DNA of 33,119 nucleotides from Candidatus Kryptoniota bacterium (GTDB lineage: Bacteria; Bacteroidota; Ignavibacteria; Kryptoniales; JAKASW01). A program made the translations under genes and the position numbers. The stretch lies in contig JAHECO010000040.1 in assembly GCA_024641705.1 (NCBI GenBank), positions 1-33,119 of the forward strand. Reading direction: 5' to 3'. Numbering within the stretch: the stretch's first letter is position 1; each line of letters opens with the position of its first letter. The notes under the pieces are model-generated. The model saw only the letters and a program-made list of their open reading frames with translations, searched no databases and was not told the origin of the DNA. Positions 8,368 to 16,393 of the stretch are shown piece by piece.

Positions 8368-8413
8368 AATTGTTCGTCTAATATAGTAGATTGATTCACA
8401 AGACCGAACAATT
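8368..8413. promoter_or_regulatory. Inverted repeat in the GH20 / transglutaminase-like divergent promoter
   Basis: AATTGTTCG at 8368-8376 and its exact complement CGAACAATT at 8405-8413 lie in the short region between the divergent genes. On the minus strand TTGTTC and TACTAT separated by 17 nt could be the GH20 promoter, with the right arm covering its -35 box. A shared operator controlling both genes is plausible but inferred. Confidence 0.5.
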
Positions 8414-8429
8414 GAATGGAATCCCCGAT

Positions 8430-9059
8430 ATGAGAGAGCATGGAACCGCAAAGTCAGGTCTGGGGCTGCTGAAACAATTCAGGAAGCCTCACGATGTGCA
8501 AGTATACCTGAACAATATCGGCTACAAGTCCGAGCCGGGCACGATATCTCCCGTTAAAGTAATGGATCGGCGCGAAGCGAATTGTTTTGAAGGAGCTATG
8601 TTCGCGGCCGCCGCGTTGAGAAAGCTTGGATACAGGCCCCTGATCGTCGACATGATTGCTGACAATGATGACGACCACGTAATAGCTCTGTTCAAAAAGG
8701 GAGGGTATTACGGTGCCGTGGCCAAGTCCAACACGACGACGCTCAGATACCGTGACCCTGTTTACCGGTCGCTGAGAGAGCTCGTGATGTCGTATTTCCC
8801 CTTTTATTTCAATACAAACGGCCAGATGACACTCCGCAGTTACTCAAACCCCGTCGACCTGTCGAGGTTCGACCGAGTGAACTGGATGGCAACGGATGAG
8901 AACCTCGATTTCATCGGAGACTACCTTTACGAGGTTAAGCACCACGAAGTATTGAGCGGTAAGATGCGAAGGTGGCTCAGCCGCGCTGATCAGGATCTGG
9001 TCGATCTTTGCTTCAGCGGAGCCAGAGCCGATGGGCTCTACAAACCGGAGAAATTGTAG
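8430..9059 (+). CDS. Putative transglutaminase-like / cysteine-protease-fold protein
   Basis: Start choice is uncertain. I use the ATG at 8430 (209 residues) because a TTG at 8391 would put the right arm of the upstream inverted repeat inside the gene; neither has a strong ribosome-binding site. The core shows a transglutaminase-like pattern: REANCFEGAMFAAAALRKLGY with a candidate nucleophile C52, then DDDHVIALFKKGGYYGAVAKSN with candidate H83. This Cys...His arrangement after a helix is typical of the superfamily. No signal peptide or membrane segment is seen, so it is probably cytoplasmic. The substrate is unknown. It is transcribed away from the GH20 gene across a shared dyad. Confidence 0.6.
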   Translation: MREHGTAKSGLGLLKQFRKPHDVQVYLNNIGYKSEPGTISPVKVMDRREANCFEGAMFAAAALRKLGYRPLIVDMIADNDDDHVIALFKKGGYYGAVAKSNTTTLRYRDPVYRSLRELVMSYFPFYFNTNGQMTLRSYSNPVDLSRFDRVNWMATDENLDFIGDYLYEVKHHEVLSGKMRRWLSRADQDLVDLCFSGARADGLYKPEKL

Positions 9060-9187
9060 CTTTCTGCAGTCGGCAAAACCCGTGCGAATTGATGCCAAGT
9101 ATCTTCCGCAGGGATCATTTGTTATTCCTTGGGATCGAACGAGGCATTTTCCCGTTTCAACGGAAGAAAGGAAAGGGCGGTAGCAAC

Positions 9188-10018
9188 ATGAAACGTCTCG
9201 TCATTGTCGTGGTCGCTTCTCTCGGTTTTCTGCTCGGGCTTGCCCTTCGAGCAGTTGACGAAAAGGGAGCCCAGGTCCTGAAACAGCTTGGGCTGACAGA
9301 AGAAGACGCTAAGGATTACATATGGCTCGATTTCAGTCATGCTGTGTTATCCTATCCCCGCACGGAGCAGATCCTGGCCGTCGCGAGGGGAGACCGTGTT
9401 GCGATCGTGAAACAGTTGGTCGCCCATGCGAAGGCATATACCAAAAGCCCGGAGTTCAACCGGCGTTACGAAACCTACCGTGAAGGGAAGAAGCCTGAGC
9501 GCCCCGAGCTGCCCAAGTCCATGGAAGAGATGCGCAGCGAACAGAAAGAACAGTTGAAGAAGAGCATCAAGGAAACGGAAGAGAACATGAAAACCCTCAC
9601 TCCGGAACAGCAGGAGCAGTTCAAGCCCGTGCTCGACGGCCTGCGCGCGAGTCTGAAATCGGTAGAAGATCCAAACAACCCTATGTACAGCAAGGATGTC
9701 GGGAAGATGTACCAGCAGGCGTACGAGGGACAACTGGAGACGTTCAAGAAAGACTCTGCGGAGTGGGATACCCAATGGCCGCCGGATCCGAAGCCGATGC
9801 TCATCCGTAGACTGGAGAATTTCCTCGAGGTTTCGGCGGACGTGGATTTCAACGCCAAGGTTGTAAGGGACAAGAGCGGATTCACTACGTTTGCCAACCC
9901 CACCTATGAAGGCAAGTCTTCGGACTGGAAGCTCTGCTACAGGGCCGGAAGAGAGACGATCGAAGCTGCAAGGGCGGCCGCCAAAGAGTGGCTGCAGGGA
10001 TTGAAATCCGGTAATTGA
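9188..10018 (+). CDS. Secreted protein of unknown function, charged coiled-coil middle
   Basis: The ATG at 9188 is preceded by AAAGGGCGGT and gives a signal peptide (MKRLVIVVVASLGFLLGLALRA), 276 residues in all. The middle (about residues 95-170) is very rich in Glu, Lys and Gln (PKSMEEMRSEQKEQLKKSI and following) and should be helical, possibly coiled coil. The C-terminal part has hydrophobic and aromatic positions (FLEVSADVDFNAKV, WKLCYRAGRETIEAARAAAKEWL) and looks folded. The gene stands alone between the transglutaminase-like gene and a doxX-like gene. I do not recognise the family. Periplasmic or exported location is likely from the leader alone. Confidence 0.75.
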   Translation: MKRLVIVVVASLGFLLGLALRAVDEKGAQVLKQLGLTEEDAKDYIWLDFSHAVLSYPRTEQILAVARGDRVAIVKQLVAHAKAYTKSPEFNRRYETYREGKKPERPELPKSMEEMRSEQKEQLKKSIKETEENMKTLTPEQQEQFKPVLDGLRASLKSVEDPNNPMYSKDVGKMYQQAYEGQLETFKKDSAEWDTQWPPDPKPMLIRRLENFLEVSADVDFNAKVVRDKSGFTTFANPTYEGKSSDWKLCYRAGRETIEAARAAAKEWLQGLKSGN

Positions 10019-10047
10019 CTTTGCCGCTCCATCAGTAATGCGCGGCC

Positions 10048-10073
10048 GTGGCTCATTCAGGGTACAGAGCCAC
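10048..10073. repeat. Hairpin downstream of the secreted coiled-coil gene
   Basis: GTGGCTC at 10048-10054 and GAGCCAC at 10067-10073 form a 7-bp stem with a 12-nt loop. It begins 30 nt after the stop codon and lacks a T-run, so its role as a terminator is uncertain. Confidence 0.4.
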
Positions 10074-10250
10074 CTGAACTTCCGCATTGCCTCGATAGCG
10101 TTGGACTTCCTTTCAGATTAATATTCTCCGGAACAACTCGTCGCGTCGCCGTGTTAGAAAGTGATGACGGAACCGCTCCCGGTACTGTGGAGTCGGAAGA
10201 AAAAACGCGGATTCACAAGCTTGGATGTTTAAGGACCAGAGGAGATGAAT

Positions 10251-10661
10251 ATGCATTTCTTCATGACATTACACCATACAAGTATTGCGCTTCTTATTCA
10301 GAGGTCATGTGTAGGCCTGATATTCTGGGTGCACGGAATGATGAAGGTGCCGATGAGAAAGATGCAGCCTTCCGAGCAGCTCCCTGCTTCGGCACTGCGG
10401 ACTCTCAAGACGCTTTCCATCGCCGAGCCGCTGGGTGCGATTGCGATAGTCCTGGGTCTGCTCACGCAGCTGACGGCGTTCTGCTTCGTCATAGTGATGG
10501 TGGGCGCGATCCGGTACAAACGCAGGACAAAAATGCCTTTCCTGGCAAAGGGATCCGCGGGCGGTTGGGAATTCGAGCTGCTGCTCCTGGTCGCCAGCTT
10601 TTCGATAATACTCCTCGGGCCCGGGAGGATTTCTCTTGACCATTTGTTGTTCGGGATTTAG
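10251..10661 (+). CDS. DoxX-family membrane protein (first copy)
   Basis: AGAGGAG at 10238-10244 is 6 nt from the ATG at 10251, which I prefer to the ATG at 10245 that abuts it. The 136-residue product has about four hydrophobic segments: residues 10-27 (LIQRSCVGLIFWVHGMMK), two around SIAEPLGAIAIVLGLLTQLTAFCFVIVMVGAI, and one near ELLLLVASFSIILLGPG. The pattern of a first helix ending in HGMMK, then EPLGAIAIVLG and GGWEFELLLL, is that of DoxX-like proteins. These are small inner-membrane proteins often linked to redox or thiosulfate metabolism, with poorly known biochemistry. A second DoxX-like gene lies at 14975-15391 and may be a paralogue. Confidence 0.82.
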   Translation: MHFFMTLHHTSIALLIQRSCVGLIFWVHGMMKVPMRKMQPSEQLPASALRTLKTLSIAEPLGAIAIVLGLLTQLTAFCFVIVMVGAIRYKRRTKMPFLAKGSAGGWEFELLLLVASFSIILLGPGRISLDHLLFGI

Positions 10662-10792
10662 AACGGGAATCGGACACGGATCGCACGGATCAGGCAGATT
10701 CCCGCGGATCTAACTAGCTCCGATATCCGCAGTATCCAGTATGCTCCTGGTTTCTTGCGTGGTGTCATTTGCATTTTCAAAAGGAAGTTTAG

Positions 10793-11464
10793 ATGAAAAT
10801 TGAAATTTGGTCGGATGTAGTATGTCCGTTTTGTTATATGGGGAAACGCAAGTTAGAGATCGCACTCGGGCAGTTTCCGCATCGCGACGAAGTCGAAATA
10901 CTCTGGCACAGTTTCCAACTCGATCCTGGTGCGAAGCGCATGGAGGGAAAAGACATTCATGATTACCTTGCGGCCAAGTGCGGGAGGAGCAGGGAATGGG
11001 CCATCGAGGTGAACGCCGACGTCGCCGCGAGGGCCGGGCAGGTCGGTCTTGAATACAACTTCGACAAGGCGATACCTGTTAATACCTTCGACGCGCAAAG
11101 GTTGATCCATCTTGCCGCCGGTCACGGGTTGCAGGCAAAAGCCGAAGAACGCTTGTTCGCAGCCTACTTTACAGAAGGGAGAGATATCGGTGAAATTCCC
11201 GCGTTGACCGAGATCGCCGATGAAATCGGTCTCGACACGGAGGAGGTGAGATCGATGCTTGAGTCCACCGACTACGCTGACTTGGTGAAGGGCGATATTG
11301 AAGAGGCTGAATCTCTCGGCATCAACAGCGTGCCGTTCTTCGTCTTTGACCGCAAGTATGCGATATCGGGTGCACAGCCGAGTCACCTATTTCTGGAGAC
11401 TTTGGAGAAGGTGTGGAATGAAGGTGAGCCAAACGGCCGGGACGCGGGCGAACGGGGTCGGTGA
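10793..11464 (+). CDS. FrnE-like DsbA-family thiol oxidoreductase
   Basis: The start is supported by AAAAGGAAG five bases before the ATG. The 223-residue protein has a thioredoxin-fold active site CPFC at residues 11-14 right after the first strand (MKIEIWSDVVCPFCYMGKRKL), a helical insert (about 60-165) and a cis-Pro loop in SLGINSVPFFVFD. A CPxC motif this close to the N-terminus, with no signal peptide, is typical of cytoplasmic FrnE / 2-hydroxychromene-2-carboxylate isomerase-type members of the DsbA family. The probable role is disulfide exchange or redox stress defence. It stands alone between a doxX-like gene and the acetate transporter gene. Confidence 0.9.
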   Translation: MKIEIWSDVVCPFCYMGKRKLEIALGQFPHRDEVEILWHSFQLDPGAKRMEGKDIHDYLAAKCGRSREWAIEVNADVAARAGQVGLEYNFDKAIPVNTFDAQRLIHLAAGHGLQAKAEERLFAAYFTEGRDIGEIPALTEIADEIGLDTEEVRSMLESTDYADLVKGDIEEAESLGINSVPFFVFDRKYAISGAQPSHLFLETLEKVWNEGEPNGRDAGERGR

Positions 11465-11543
11465 GCGGCATACGTGGGGCAGACCCGGAAGCCGCGGCGG
11501 CAGGGCTGTCCCAAGTTATTTCTGCAGCTTATTAGCCGGACCC

Positions 11544-11582
11544 TTGAGGCAAAGATACTTGTTCCCTATATTCAGAGTATAG
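11544..11582 (+). promoter_or_regulatory. Candidate promoter and overlapping dyad upstream of the acetate transporter
   Basis: TTGAGG at 11544-11549, a 17-nt spacer and TATATT at 11567-11572 fit a sigma70-type promoter. It would give a leader of about 120 nt. A small dyad, CTATA at 11566-11570 and TATAG at 11578-11582, overlaps the -10 box and could bind a regulator. Neither is tested. Confidence 0.4.
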
Positions 11583-11700
11583 CTCCAATGGAACGCGCAA
11601 CTCAGAAGTACCTTATCGTTACCTACCAAACCTACACTTTCCTAGGCGACAGAATTGCGCATCCCTACCTATTAACCAACAATATCAAAAGGAGGTAAAA

Positions 11701-12264
11701 ATGAACAGCAAGTATGCGAATGCTGTCCCGCTCGGTTATGCGGCTCTTTCCATTGTATTGTGGATGGGTATGATGATGTACGCAAACTGGTACACCCCCG
11801 AGGCAGGAATGTTCGGGGGAGTGCTGGCGTTCACGCTCGGCGGGTTGATACTCGGCATCGCAGGTATTTTCTCTTACCTCAACGGGAACGCCGTAGATGG
11901 GATACTCTTCCTGGTGAGTGCAGCCTTCCTGTGGGGAATATCCATGGTGAGCCACCATATGCCCGATAGTTCAGCTGCAATGGGAAACATGGCTGCCGCG
12001 CACAGCTATGCGGGCTGGGCCGATCTTGGCTGGGCCATTGTCGTGTTCTTCATATGGCTCGTGTCACTGAAGTCCGGCATTTTTAAGATGTTGTTCCTCC
12101 TTGGATTCTGGGTGACGCTCCTCTTCTTCACCGTTGCCGGATGGAGCAGCTCAGAGGTGATAAGGGTGATCGGCGCGTATGTAGGACTGGTCACAGCAAT
12201 TCTCGGCATGTTGTACTTCGTGGTAGAGACAATGAAACTCGGGAAGGGCGCTCCGTCGGCCTAA
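11701..12264 (+). CDS. Acetate uptake transporter, AceTr (GPR1/FUN34/SatP) family
   Basis: An ideal ribosome-binding site (AAAAGGAGGTAAAA) precedes the ATG. The 187-residue protein is almost entirely hydrophobic with about six membrane helices, the normal size and layout for this family. The family N-terminal motif NPAPLGL appears in modified form as NAVPLGYAALSIVLW, and the pattern FTLGGLILGIAGIFSYLNGN matches the second-third helix region. These inner-membrane channels carry acetate or succinate. The motif divergence makes the exact substrate uncertain. It is a single-gene unit with its own promoter candidate and a strong terminator. Confidence 0.82.
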   Translation: MNSKYANAVPLGYAALSIVLWMGMMMYANWYTPEAGMFGGVLAFTLGGLILGIAGIFSYLNGNAVDGILFLVSAAFLWGISMVSHHMPDSSAAMGNMAAAHSYAGWADLGWAIVVFFIWLVSLKSGIFKMLFLLGFWVTLLFFTVAGWSSSEVIRVIGAYVGLVTAILGMLYFVVETMKLGKGAPSA

Positions 12265-12291
12265 GCTGTCATCCGGTTGGAGTTAGCTTTG

Positions 12292-12327
12292 AAAAAAGTC
12301 CCGCCCTTTTGAGCGGGACTTTTTTTT
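12292..12327 (+). terminator. Intrinsic terminator after the acetate transporter
   Basis: AAAAAAGTCCCGC at 12292-12304 pairs with GCGGGACTTTTTT starting at 12313 around an 8-nt loop, and the right arm runs into an unbroken T-tract. Because the left arm is an A-run, it could also stop transcription from the opposite strand, where the prolyl oligopeptidase gene ends at 12378. Confidence 0.95.
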
Positions 12328-12377
12328 ATCTAATAATGTACGAAGCCGTGCTTAGCTCGCGGCTAATTTGCTCTATT

Positions 12378-14639
12378 CTACTTTTTGCTGCTTGACACAG
12401 GCATTTCCCTGATTCCCAGGTTGTACGCCATGAACGACAGCACATCCGCAGCCTGCGCGATCCGCTTGTCGGTAGGCATGTAATTGTGGCTTGTCTTTGT
12501 TTCTACCCTTATCAATATCGGGTTGCTGCAAGCCTGGTCGTGCTGCATCGCGGCGGCGAACTTGTAGGAGTGGCTCGGAACTACGCGGTCGTCATGATCG
12601 GCCGTCGTAATTATCGTCGGCGGGTAGCAGGTGCCGGGCTTCACGTTCTGGACCGGCGAGAATTTTATCAGCCACTGGAAATCGGTGGAATCATCGGATG
12701 AGCCGTACTCGGGGACCCAGCCTACACCGGCGGAGAACTTCTGATAGCGCAACATATCCATGACGCCCGCGCCGGCGTAGGCAGCGCCGTAGAGATCGGG
12801 GCGTTGGGTTTCACACGCCCCTATGAGCAGACCGCCGTTTGAGTATCCCTCGATACCCAGCCTCGGGGTGGACGTGTATTTCTCCTTGATAATGTACTCG
12901 GCGCCGGCGATGAAGTCGTCGAAAACATTTTGCTTCTTTCCGAGCATGCCCGCATGATGCCATGCCTCGCCGTATTCTCCGCCGCCCCGCAGGTTCGCGA
13001 CCGCGTAAATTCCGCCCATCTCGAGCCAGACCACGTTCACAGGGTTGAAAGAGGGGGTTATGCTGATGTTGAATCCGCCGTACGCATAAAGAAGAGTCGG
13101 GTTTTCGCCGTTGAGCTTGGTCCCCTTCTTCATCGTAATGAACATCGGGATGCGGGTGCCGTCTTTGGAGTGATAGAACACCTGCTTGGTCACATAATTT
13201 TTCGGGTTGAAATCGACATGTGGTGCCTGGAACGCCGTGTTCCTGCCGCTCTTGAAATTGTATTTGAATACCGTAGTCGGGTATAGGTATGATGTGAAAG
13301 CGTAGAACAGGTCGGGTGAGTCGACACGCCCGCTCAGTCCACCGACCGTGCCGATGCCCGGAAGCTTCAGATCGCTCTCGTGTTTACCTTTCAGGGAATA
13401 GAGTCCGACCACGCTCTTCGCGTCCACGAGATAATCTACCACTACGTGTCCGCCGGCGAGCATCGAGTTCTCGATAACATTCTTCGACTCGGGTACAACC
13501 GTCTTCCAGTCCTTCGGGGAAGGATCGGAGATGCTGAAAGAGACGATCCGGCGGTTTGGGGCATCGAGCGTTGTCTGCATATAGATCGTCGTTCCGACAT
13601 TGCTGAGAGGGTAATACTCGGCGTCGTCTTTCTCAAACAGCGGTGTGACGGGCGAGGAGAGGTCGGGATGTTTCGCATCCTTGAGGTCGACGTAAAAAAC
13701 CTTGTTCCTGGATTCCGTCCCCTTGTTGAGTATGATGAAGAGGTAATGACCGTCGTCGGTCACGCCGCCGCCGACATACCATCCCGGATAATCCTTGAGA
13801 TCATAGAACAACTTGTCCTCGGTCTGCGGGGTCCCGATCTTATGGTAGTACAGCTGCTGTCCGACTGCCTCTGACATCAGGGCCTCTCCCTTCTTCGGCT
13901 CGGGGAATCGGGAATAGAAGAACCCCTTGTTGTCGTTTGTCCAGGCGATGCCGGAGAATTTCACCCAATGAACCGTGTCGGCGAAGTCTTTTCCCGTGGC
14001 GAGGTCTTTCACATGGAACTCTTCCCAGTCGGCTCCTCCCTGCGAGAGGCCGTAGCAGAGATACTTGCCGTTCGGGGACGCCTCGTAGCTTAACAATGCA
14101 ATCGAACCGTCGGGCGAAAGCTTGTTCGGATCAAGAACCATCTTCGGTTTTCCCCTGGTCGACTTTTGCATGAAGACAGGGCTCTGGTTCTGGAGCCCGC
14201 TGTTCTTGCTGTAGAAGAGTTCGCCCTCATGCTGGCCGGGTATTCCGACCTTTTCATAATTCCACAGTTTCGTAATCCGTTTGTTGATCCACTTCCGGAC
14301 AGGAATCTTATCGAGGTATGAGAAGGTAACTTTGTTTTCCGCTTCGACCCACGATTCGACCTGCGGGCTGTTCTGTTCCTCCATCCATCGGTATGGCGCG
14401 GGCACTTTTGTCCCGAAGTAGTTGTCAACGATACTGTCCCTGTATGTTTCGGGATATTTGAGAGCCTGGGCTTTTGCCTTGAATGGTATGGTCAACATGG
14501 CGATGGCTATAATGAATCCTAATTTTGTGACGAGACTTGTCGGTGAAAAAAAGTGCCTGTCATCCTGCGGCCGCTCTCTGTTTGAGGCGGTGGCGCGGGG
14601 CGACCCGGCAGCAATGGAAGAGGGATTGCGGGAACTCAT
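12378..14639 (-). CDS. Prolyl oligopeptidase (S9A), exported
   Basis: AAGGAGGAAAA lies directly before the ATG at 14639, fixing a 753-residue product with an unusually long N-region (about 37 residues) before a hydrophobic leader ending in KAKAQA. The propeller domain (about residues 60-460) includes DNYFGTKVPAPYRWMEEQ. The C-terminal alpha/beta-hydrolase domain has the nucleophile S600 in GIEGYSNGG, the acidic member in TADHDDRVVP and the histidine in ETKTSHNYMP. The last motif departs from the usual GHG around the histidine. The enzyme cleaves short proline-containing peptides, here likely in the periplasm. It converges with the acetate transporter gene across the shared terminator. Confidence 0.94.
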   Translation of the reverse strand: MSSRNPSSIAAGSPRATASNRERPQDDRHFFSPTSLVTKLGFIIAIAMLTIPFKAKAQALKYPETYRDSIVDNYFGTKVPAPYRWMEEQNSPQVESWVEAENKVTFSYLDKIPVRKWINKRITKLWNYEKVGIPGQHEGELFYSKNSGLQNQSPVFMQKSTRGKPKMVLDPNKLSPDGSIALLSYEASPNGKYLCYGLSQGGADWEEFHVKDLATGKDFADTVHWVKFSGIAWTNDNKGFFYSRFPEPKKGEALMSEAVGQQLYYHKIGTPQTEDKLFYDLKDYPGWYVGGGVTDDGHYLFIILNKGTESRNKVFYVDLKDAKHPDLSSPVTPLFEKDDAEYYPLSNVGTTIYMQTTLDAPNRRIVSFSISDPSPKDWKTVVPESKNVIENSMLAGGHVVVDYLVDAKSVVGLYSLKGKHESDLKLPGIGTVGGLSGRVDSPDLFYAFTSYLYPTTVFKYNFKSGRNTAFQAPHVDFNPKNYVTKQVFYHSKDGTRIPMFITMKKGTKLNGENPTLLYAYGGFNISITPSFNPVNVVWLEMGGIYAVANLRGGGEYGEAWHHAGMLGKKQNVFDDFIAGAEYIIKEKYTSTPRLGIEGYSNGGLLIGACETQRPDLYGAAYAGAGVMDMLRYQKFSAGVGWVPEYGSSDDSTDFQWLIKFSPVQNVKPGTCYPPTIITTADHDDRVVPSHSYKFAAAMQHDQACSNPILIRVETKTSHNYMPTDKRIAQAADVLSFMAYNLGIREMPVSSSKK

Positions 14640-14974
14640 TTTTCCTCCTTGGTTTGCTTGCGGTGCGATACCTGCTTCGAGAATCTGGTCACCTGGGCGA
14701 GTGTGCTTCGGTGAATCGTGCTGACTGAAAACTCCCGGTCTTTCTGGAGGATTTAGTGCAGATCACGAGGTGTTGTTGCGTTGAAGAGGATACGATCATT
14801 TATCTAAATATCGCATTGGCACAACGGGGTTGCAAGTCGGCAATTGGCAAGGGCATCCGGTCGATTTGCTGTTGCGCATTTTGACCGACAGAGGCACTTC
14901 CGGGAACCGATTCGCACATGGCGGGGTTTCAGATACGTTGGTACACAGAAATGCAACCACTATGGGGAGTCAAT
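14640..14974. other. Divergent intergenic region, prolyl oligopeptidase / DoxX
   Basis: The 335-bp gap separates two diverging genes and should hold both promoters. On the plus strand TTGAAG (about 14781) and TAAATA about 18 nt later form a weak promoter candidate. The left end carries the strong ribosome-binding site of the peptidase gene. No gene or RNA is supportable. Confidence 0.45.
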
Positions 14975-15391
14975 ATGTTCGCAAACCAGACAAGTTCGCA
15001 AGACATAGGTAAACTCGTCCTGCGCCTGACCGTAGCCGGTCTCCTTCTATTTCACGGAATTTCGAAGCTAATGCACGGTGTGGCATGGATGGCCGGCCCA
15101 TTGGCTGCCTTTCATCTGCCGGCTTTCGTCTCTTACGGGGTCTATCTCGGCGAAGTAGTCGCACCTCTCATGATCATATTGGGAGTCTACACCAGAATCG
15201 CAGGACTTGTGGTCTCCTTTGATCTGTTCGTGGCGATAGTGCTGGTCTTGCATTCGCGCGTCCTGATGCTCAATCCGGGAGGCGGGTGGGGAATAGAGCT
15301 GGAAGCGTTCTTCCTTCTTGGCGGAATATGCATATACTTCCTCGGCGCGGGGAAGTACAGTCTTGGGGGAACGACGGGGAAGTGGAACTGA
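14975..15391 (+). CDS. DoxX-family membrane protein (second copy)
   Basis: GGGGAG at 14964-14969 lies 5 nt before the ATG at 14975, giving 138 residues; longer frames upstream lack such a site. The signature of the family is clear: LVLRLTVAGLLLFHGISKLMHG in the first helix, YLGEVVAPLMIILGVYTRIAG in the second, and GWGIELEAFFLLGGICIYFLGAGKYS at the end, about four helices in all. Closer to textbook DoxX than the copy at 10251-10661. It probably sits in the inner membrane; its reaction is not known. Confidence 0.9.
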   Translation: MFANQTSSQDIGKLVLRLTVAGLLLFHGISKLMHGVAWMAGPLAAFHLPAFVSYGVYLGEVVAPLMIILGVYTRIAGLVVSFDLFVAIVLVLHSRVLMLNPGGGWGIELEAFFLLGGICIYFLGAGKYSLGGTTGKWN

Positions 15392-15730
15392 AGCGCCACT
15401 ACAGGTATCCGACCCCGTTGGCGCGAGGAAGCAGCGTTGTCCGTGTGTTGCGTGTTGACACTGACGGAGCGGGAAACTAATTTACCGGTGAGGCCGCTCG
15501 CCGTTTGAGTCCGGCAGTCAATCCGAAAAGACTGACGCGGCACTGCGGGTGGTCTCCAGCGATATCGTCAGGGCATCTCGGTTTATCTTCGAGTGATGTT
15601 CAAGTCCGAACCTATTTAGCCAGCCTCCTTTTTTCCGCAGCACGTTTGTCTGATCGACCGGGGAATGCCCTCCGGAAGTAGTTGGAAGAGTCTCCAAAGG
15701 CTTAACTACTAATCTGGAAAGGAGGTCGCC
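15392..15730. other. Intergenic region before the YbaK-type gene
   Basis: No gene is supportable in these 339 bp. Near the right end TTGGA and TCCAA flank 6 nt (about 15681-15696), inside a wider TAGTT...AACTA pairing, just ahead of the ribosome-binding site of the next gene. This could be a small leader hairpin. Confidence 0.4.
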
Positions 15731-16195
15731 ATGACCCTCGAGAAGTTGAAAGAGTATCTGGACAATCACAATGTCAAGTACGTGGTCGTAAGTCATTCCC
15801 TCGGTTACACCGCCCAGGAAATCGCCCACTCCGCCCACATTCCCACCGATCAGCTGGCCAAGACGGTCATCGTGAAGATCGACGGAAAACTCTCGATGGC
15901 AGTTCTCCCGGCCTCACACAAGGTCGATCTCCATTTGTTGCGTGAGGTCACCGGGGCGCATAAAGTGGAGCTGGCCGGCGAGGATGAGTTCTCAGGAGTA
16001 TTCCACGGTTGCGAACTCGGGGCGATGCCGCCCTTCGGGAACATCTACGGCATGGATGTCTTCGTGTCCGGGCTACTCGTGGAGCAGGAAGAAATCGCGT
16101 TCAACGCCTGCTCGCACAGGGAACTCGTCAGAATGGCCTACAAAGACTACGCGAAGCTAGTCCAGCCCAAAGTCATAGAGTTGGCAGAGCCGTAG
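15731..16195 (+). CDS. YbaK/ProX-family aminoacyl-tRNA deacylase
   Basis: AAAGGAGGTCGCC precedes the ATG, a strong start. The 154-residue protein is a single YbaK/ProX (INS) domain: HSLGYTAQEIAHSAHIPTDQLAKTVIVKIDGK carries the conserved lysine, AVLPASHKVDLHLLRE follows, and GAMPPFGNIYGMDVFV forms the glycine-rich substrate loop. The family hydrolyses mischarged aminoacyl-tRNAs such as Ala- or Cys-tRNA(Pro). Which mischarged tRNA this one clears cannot be told from sequence alone. Cytoplasmic, stand-alone gene. Confidence 0.9.
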   Translation: MTLEKLKEYLDNHNVKYVVVSHSLGYTAQEIAHSAHIPTDQLAKTVIVKIDGKLSMAVLPASHKVDLHLLREVTGAHKVELAGEDEFSGVFHGCELGAMPPFGNIYGMDVFVSGLLVEQEEIAFNACSHRELVRMAYKDYAKLVQPKVIELAEP

Positions 16196-16270
16196 GCTGT
16201 CCGGAAACATGTCCTAATCGCGCTGACCGCCATATGCGGGCGCATGGCCGGGAAGGAAAGTCGTGTCCCT

Positions 16271-16300
16271 TTTGAGTGTCCACGGTTATGTTTATATTTG
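16271..16300 (+). promoter_or_regulatory. Candidate Bacteroidota-type promoter of the SDR gene
   Basis: TTTG at 16271-16274 and TATATTTG at 16293-16300 match the TTTG / TAnnTTTG pattern of Bacteroidota promoters, with an 18-nt spacer slightly shorter than usual. It would give a leader of nearly 90 nt. Confidence 0.3.
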
Positions 16301-16393
16301 TCCATCTAAGAAAGGCACGCATTCCCGAGGTATAGGGTCGGTACTGTCCATGCCTCCCGTATCTTTCAGAGTACTAGAGGAGAACCATTCGAG

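Noticed and set aside
14816-14836. Possible sigma54 promoter (TTGGCAC ... TTGCAA) before the second DoxX gene
   Set aside because: The GG and GC elements are 12 bp apart instead of the required 10, so the spacing does not fit.
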